A stretch of 5,024 nt of DNA from assembly GCA_005889395.1 (NCBI GenBank), contig VBFX01000247.1, positions 1 through 5,024 on the forward strand, in the 5' to 3' direction. Source of the stretch: Chloroflexota bacterium (GTDB lineage Bacteria; Chloroflexota; Dormibacteria; CF-121). Positions 4,810 through 5,024 of the stretch are shown one piece after another; the stretch's first letter is position 1, and every line of letters starts with the position of its first letter. The notes beneath the pieces are model-generated. The model made no database searches and had not been told where the DNA came from. It saw only the letters and a program-made list of their open reading frames with translations. A program made the translations under genes and the position numbers.

Positions 4810-5024
4810 CCACCGCCGGCGCGTTTCTCGAAGAGACCATAGAATCGCAACCGGATGCACTGGAGCGGCTTCTCCATGACCCACCATCGGCTTCGGCCGT
4901 CGCTCGGTTATCGGGCCGGTCGCGGATTTTCCTCGTCGGCACCGGGACCAGCTACCATGGCGCGCTCGTCGGACAGGAACTGCTGCGGAGCGCGGGCATC
5001 GACGCCTGGGCGATTCCAGCGTTT
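4806..5024 (+). CDS. SIS-domain protein, sugar-phosphate isomerase-like, N-terminal 73 residues (partial, runs off right edge)
   Basis: The first part resembles GlmS-type isomerase-half and AgaS/FrlB-like SIS proteins, which bind phosphosugars. FLEETIESQPDALERLL (7-23) matches the family N-terminal helix usually written as an E-x-x-x-QP-x-L motif. RIFLVGTGTSYHGALVGQEL (40-59) is the first strand, the GTGTS phosphosugar-binding loop and the following helix. No glutaminase domain precedes it. No ATG, GTG or TTG exists in this frame between the upstream gene and the GTGTS loop. The best start is CTG at 4806, overlapping the NUDIX stop as CTGA and giving the expected family N-terminus. A sequencing error in a normal start codon is the alternative. 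Substrate and full length are outside the window. Confidence 0.85.
   Translation, partial: MTTAGAFLEETIESQPDALERLLHDPPSASAVARLSGRSRIFLVGTGTSYHGALVGQELLRSAGIDAWAIPAF

Overview
The window is gene-dense, high-GC bacterial DNA (mostly mid-60s % GC by eye) holding two divergent gene clusters around a short intergenic gap near 3394-3470. No rRNA, tRNA, insertion sequence, CRISPR array or clear intrinsic terminator was seen, and no stretch above 300 bases lacks a gene. The organism cannot be named. The comM-dprA-topA order, small overlapping genes and GTG/CTG-type starts would fit a high-GC member of the Terrabacteria (for example Chloroflexota or a related candidate phylum). That placement is only a weak guess.

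Minus-strand cluster, read right to left: a 120-residue four-helix membrane protein of unknown function (3393-3031); comM/yifB, an Mg-chelatase-like AAA+ helicase of transformation (2996-1491); dprA, the RecA loader for incoming single-stranded DNA (1494-601); and topA, DNA topoisomerase I (599 to beyond the left edge). comM and dprA overlap by ATGA, and the dprA stop lies one base before the topA ATG, so these three look translationally coupled. The DprA is a short form lacking the N-terminal SAM/HhH domain. It has an Arg-Ala-rich linker between its Rossmann and winged-helix domains, and the linker DNA is an almost perfectly alternating purine-pyrimidine tract (796-859) of the kind that forms Z-DNA. 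Downstream, the end of dprA drops to about 48% GC and carries a repeat, a perfect 14-bp palindrome, and consensus-like -35 and -10 boxes pointing at topA. This may be an internal, possibly regulated topA promoter. comM itself has a promoter-like sequence so close to its GTG that the mRNA may be leaderless.

Plus-strand cluster, read left to right: a left-handed beta-helix (hexapeptide) acyltransferase (3471-4040), a 61-residue double-CxxC zinc-ribbon protein (4037-4222), a NudL-type NUDIX CoA pyrophosphatase (4213-4809), and the N-terminus of a SIS-domain sugar-phosphate isomerase-like protein (4806 to beyond the right edge). Every junction overlaps (GTGA, 10 nt, CTGA). The last gene has no ATG, GTG or TTG in frame before its conserved region and appears to start at CTG.

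The left cluster concerns DNA uptake, recombination and DNA topology. The right cluster looks metabolic (acyl transfer, CoA or nucleotide turnover, amino-sugar phosphate chemistry), but no single pathway can be fixed from the sequence.
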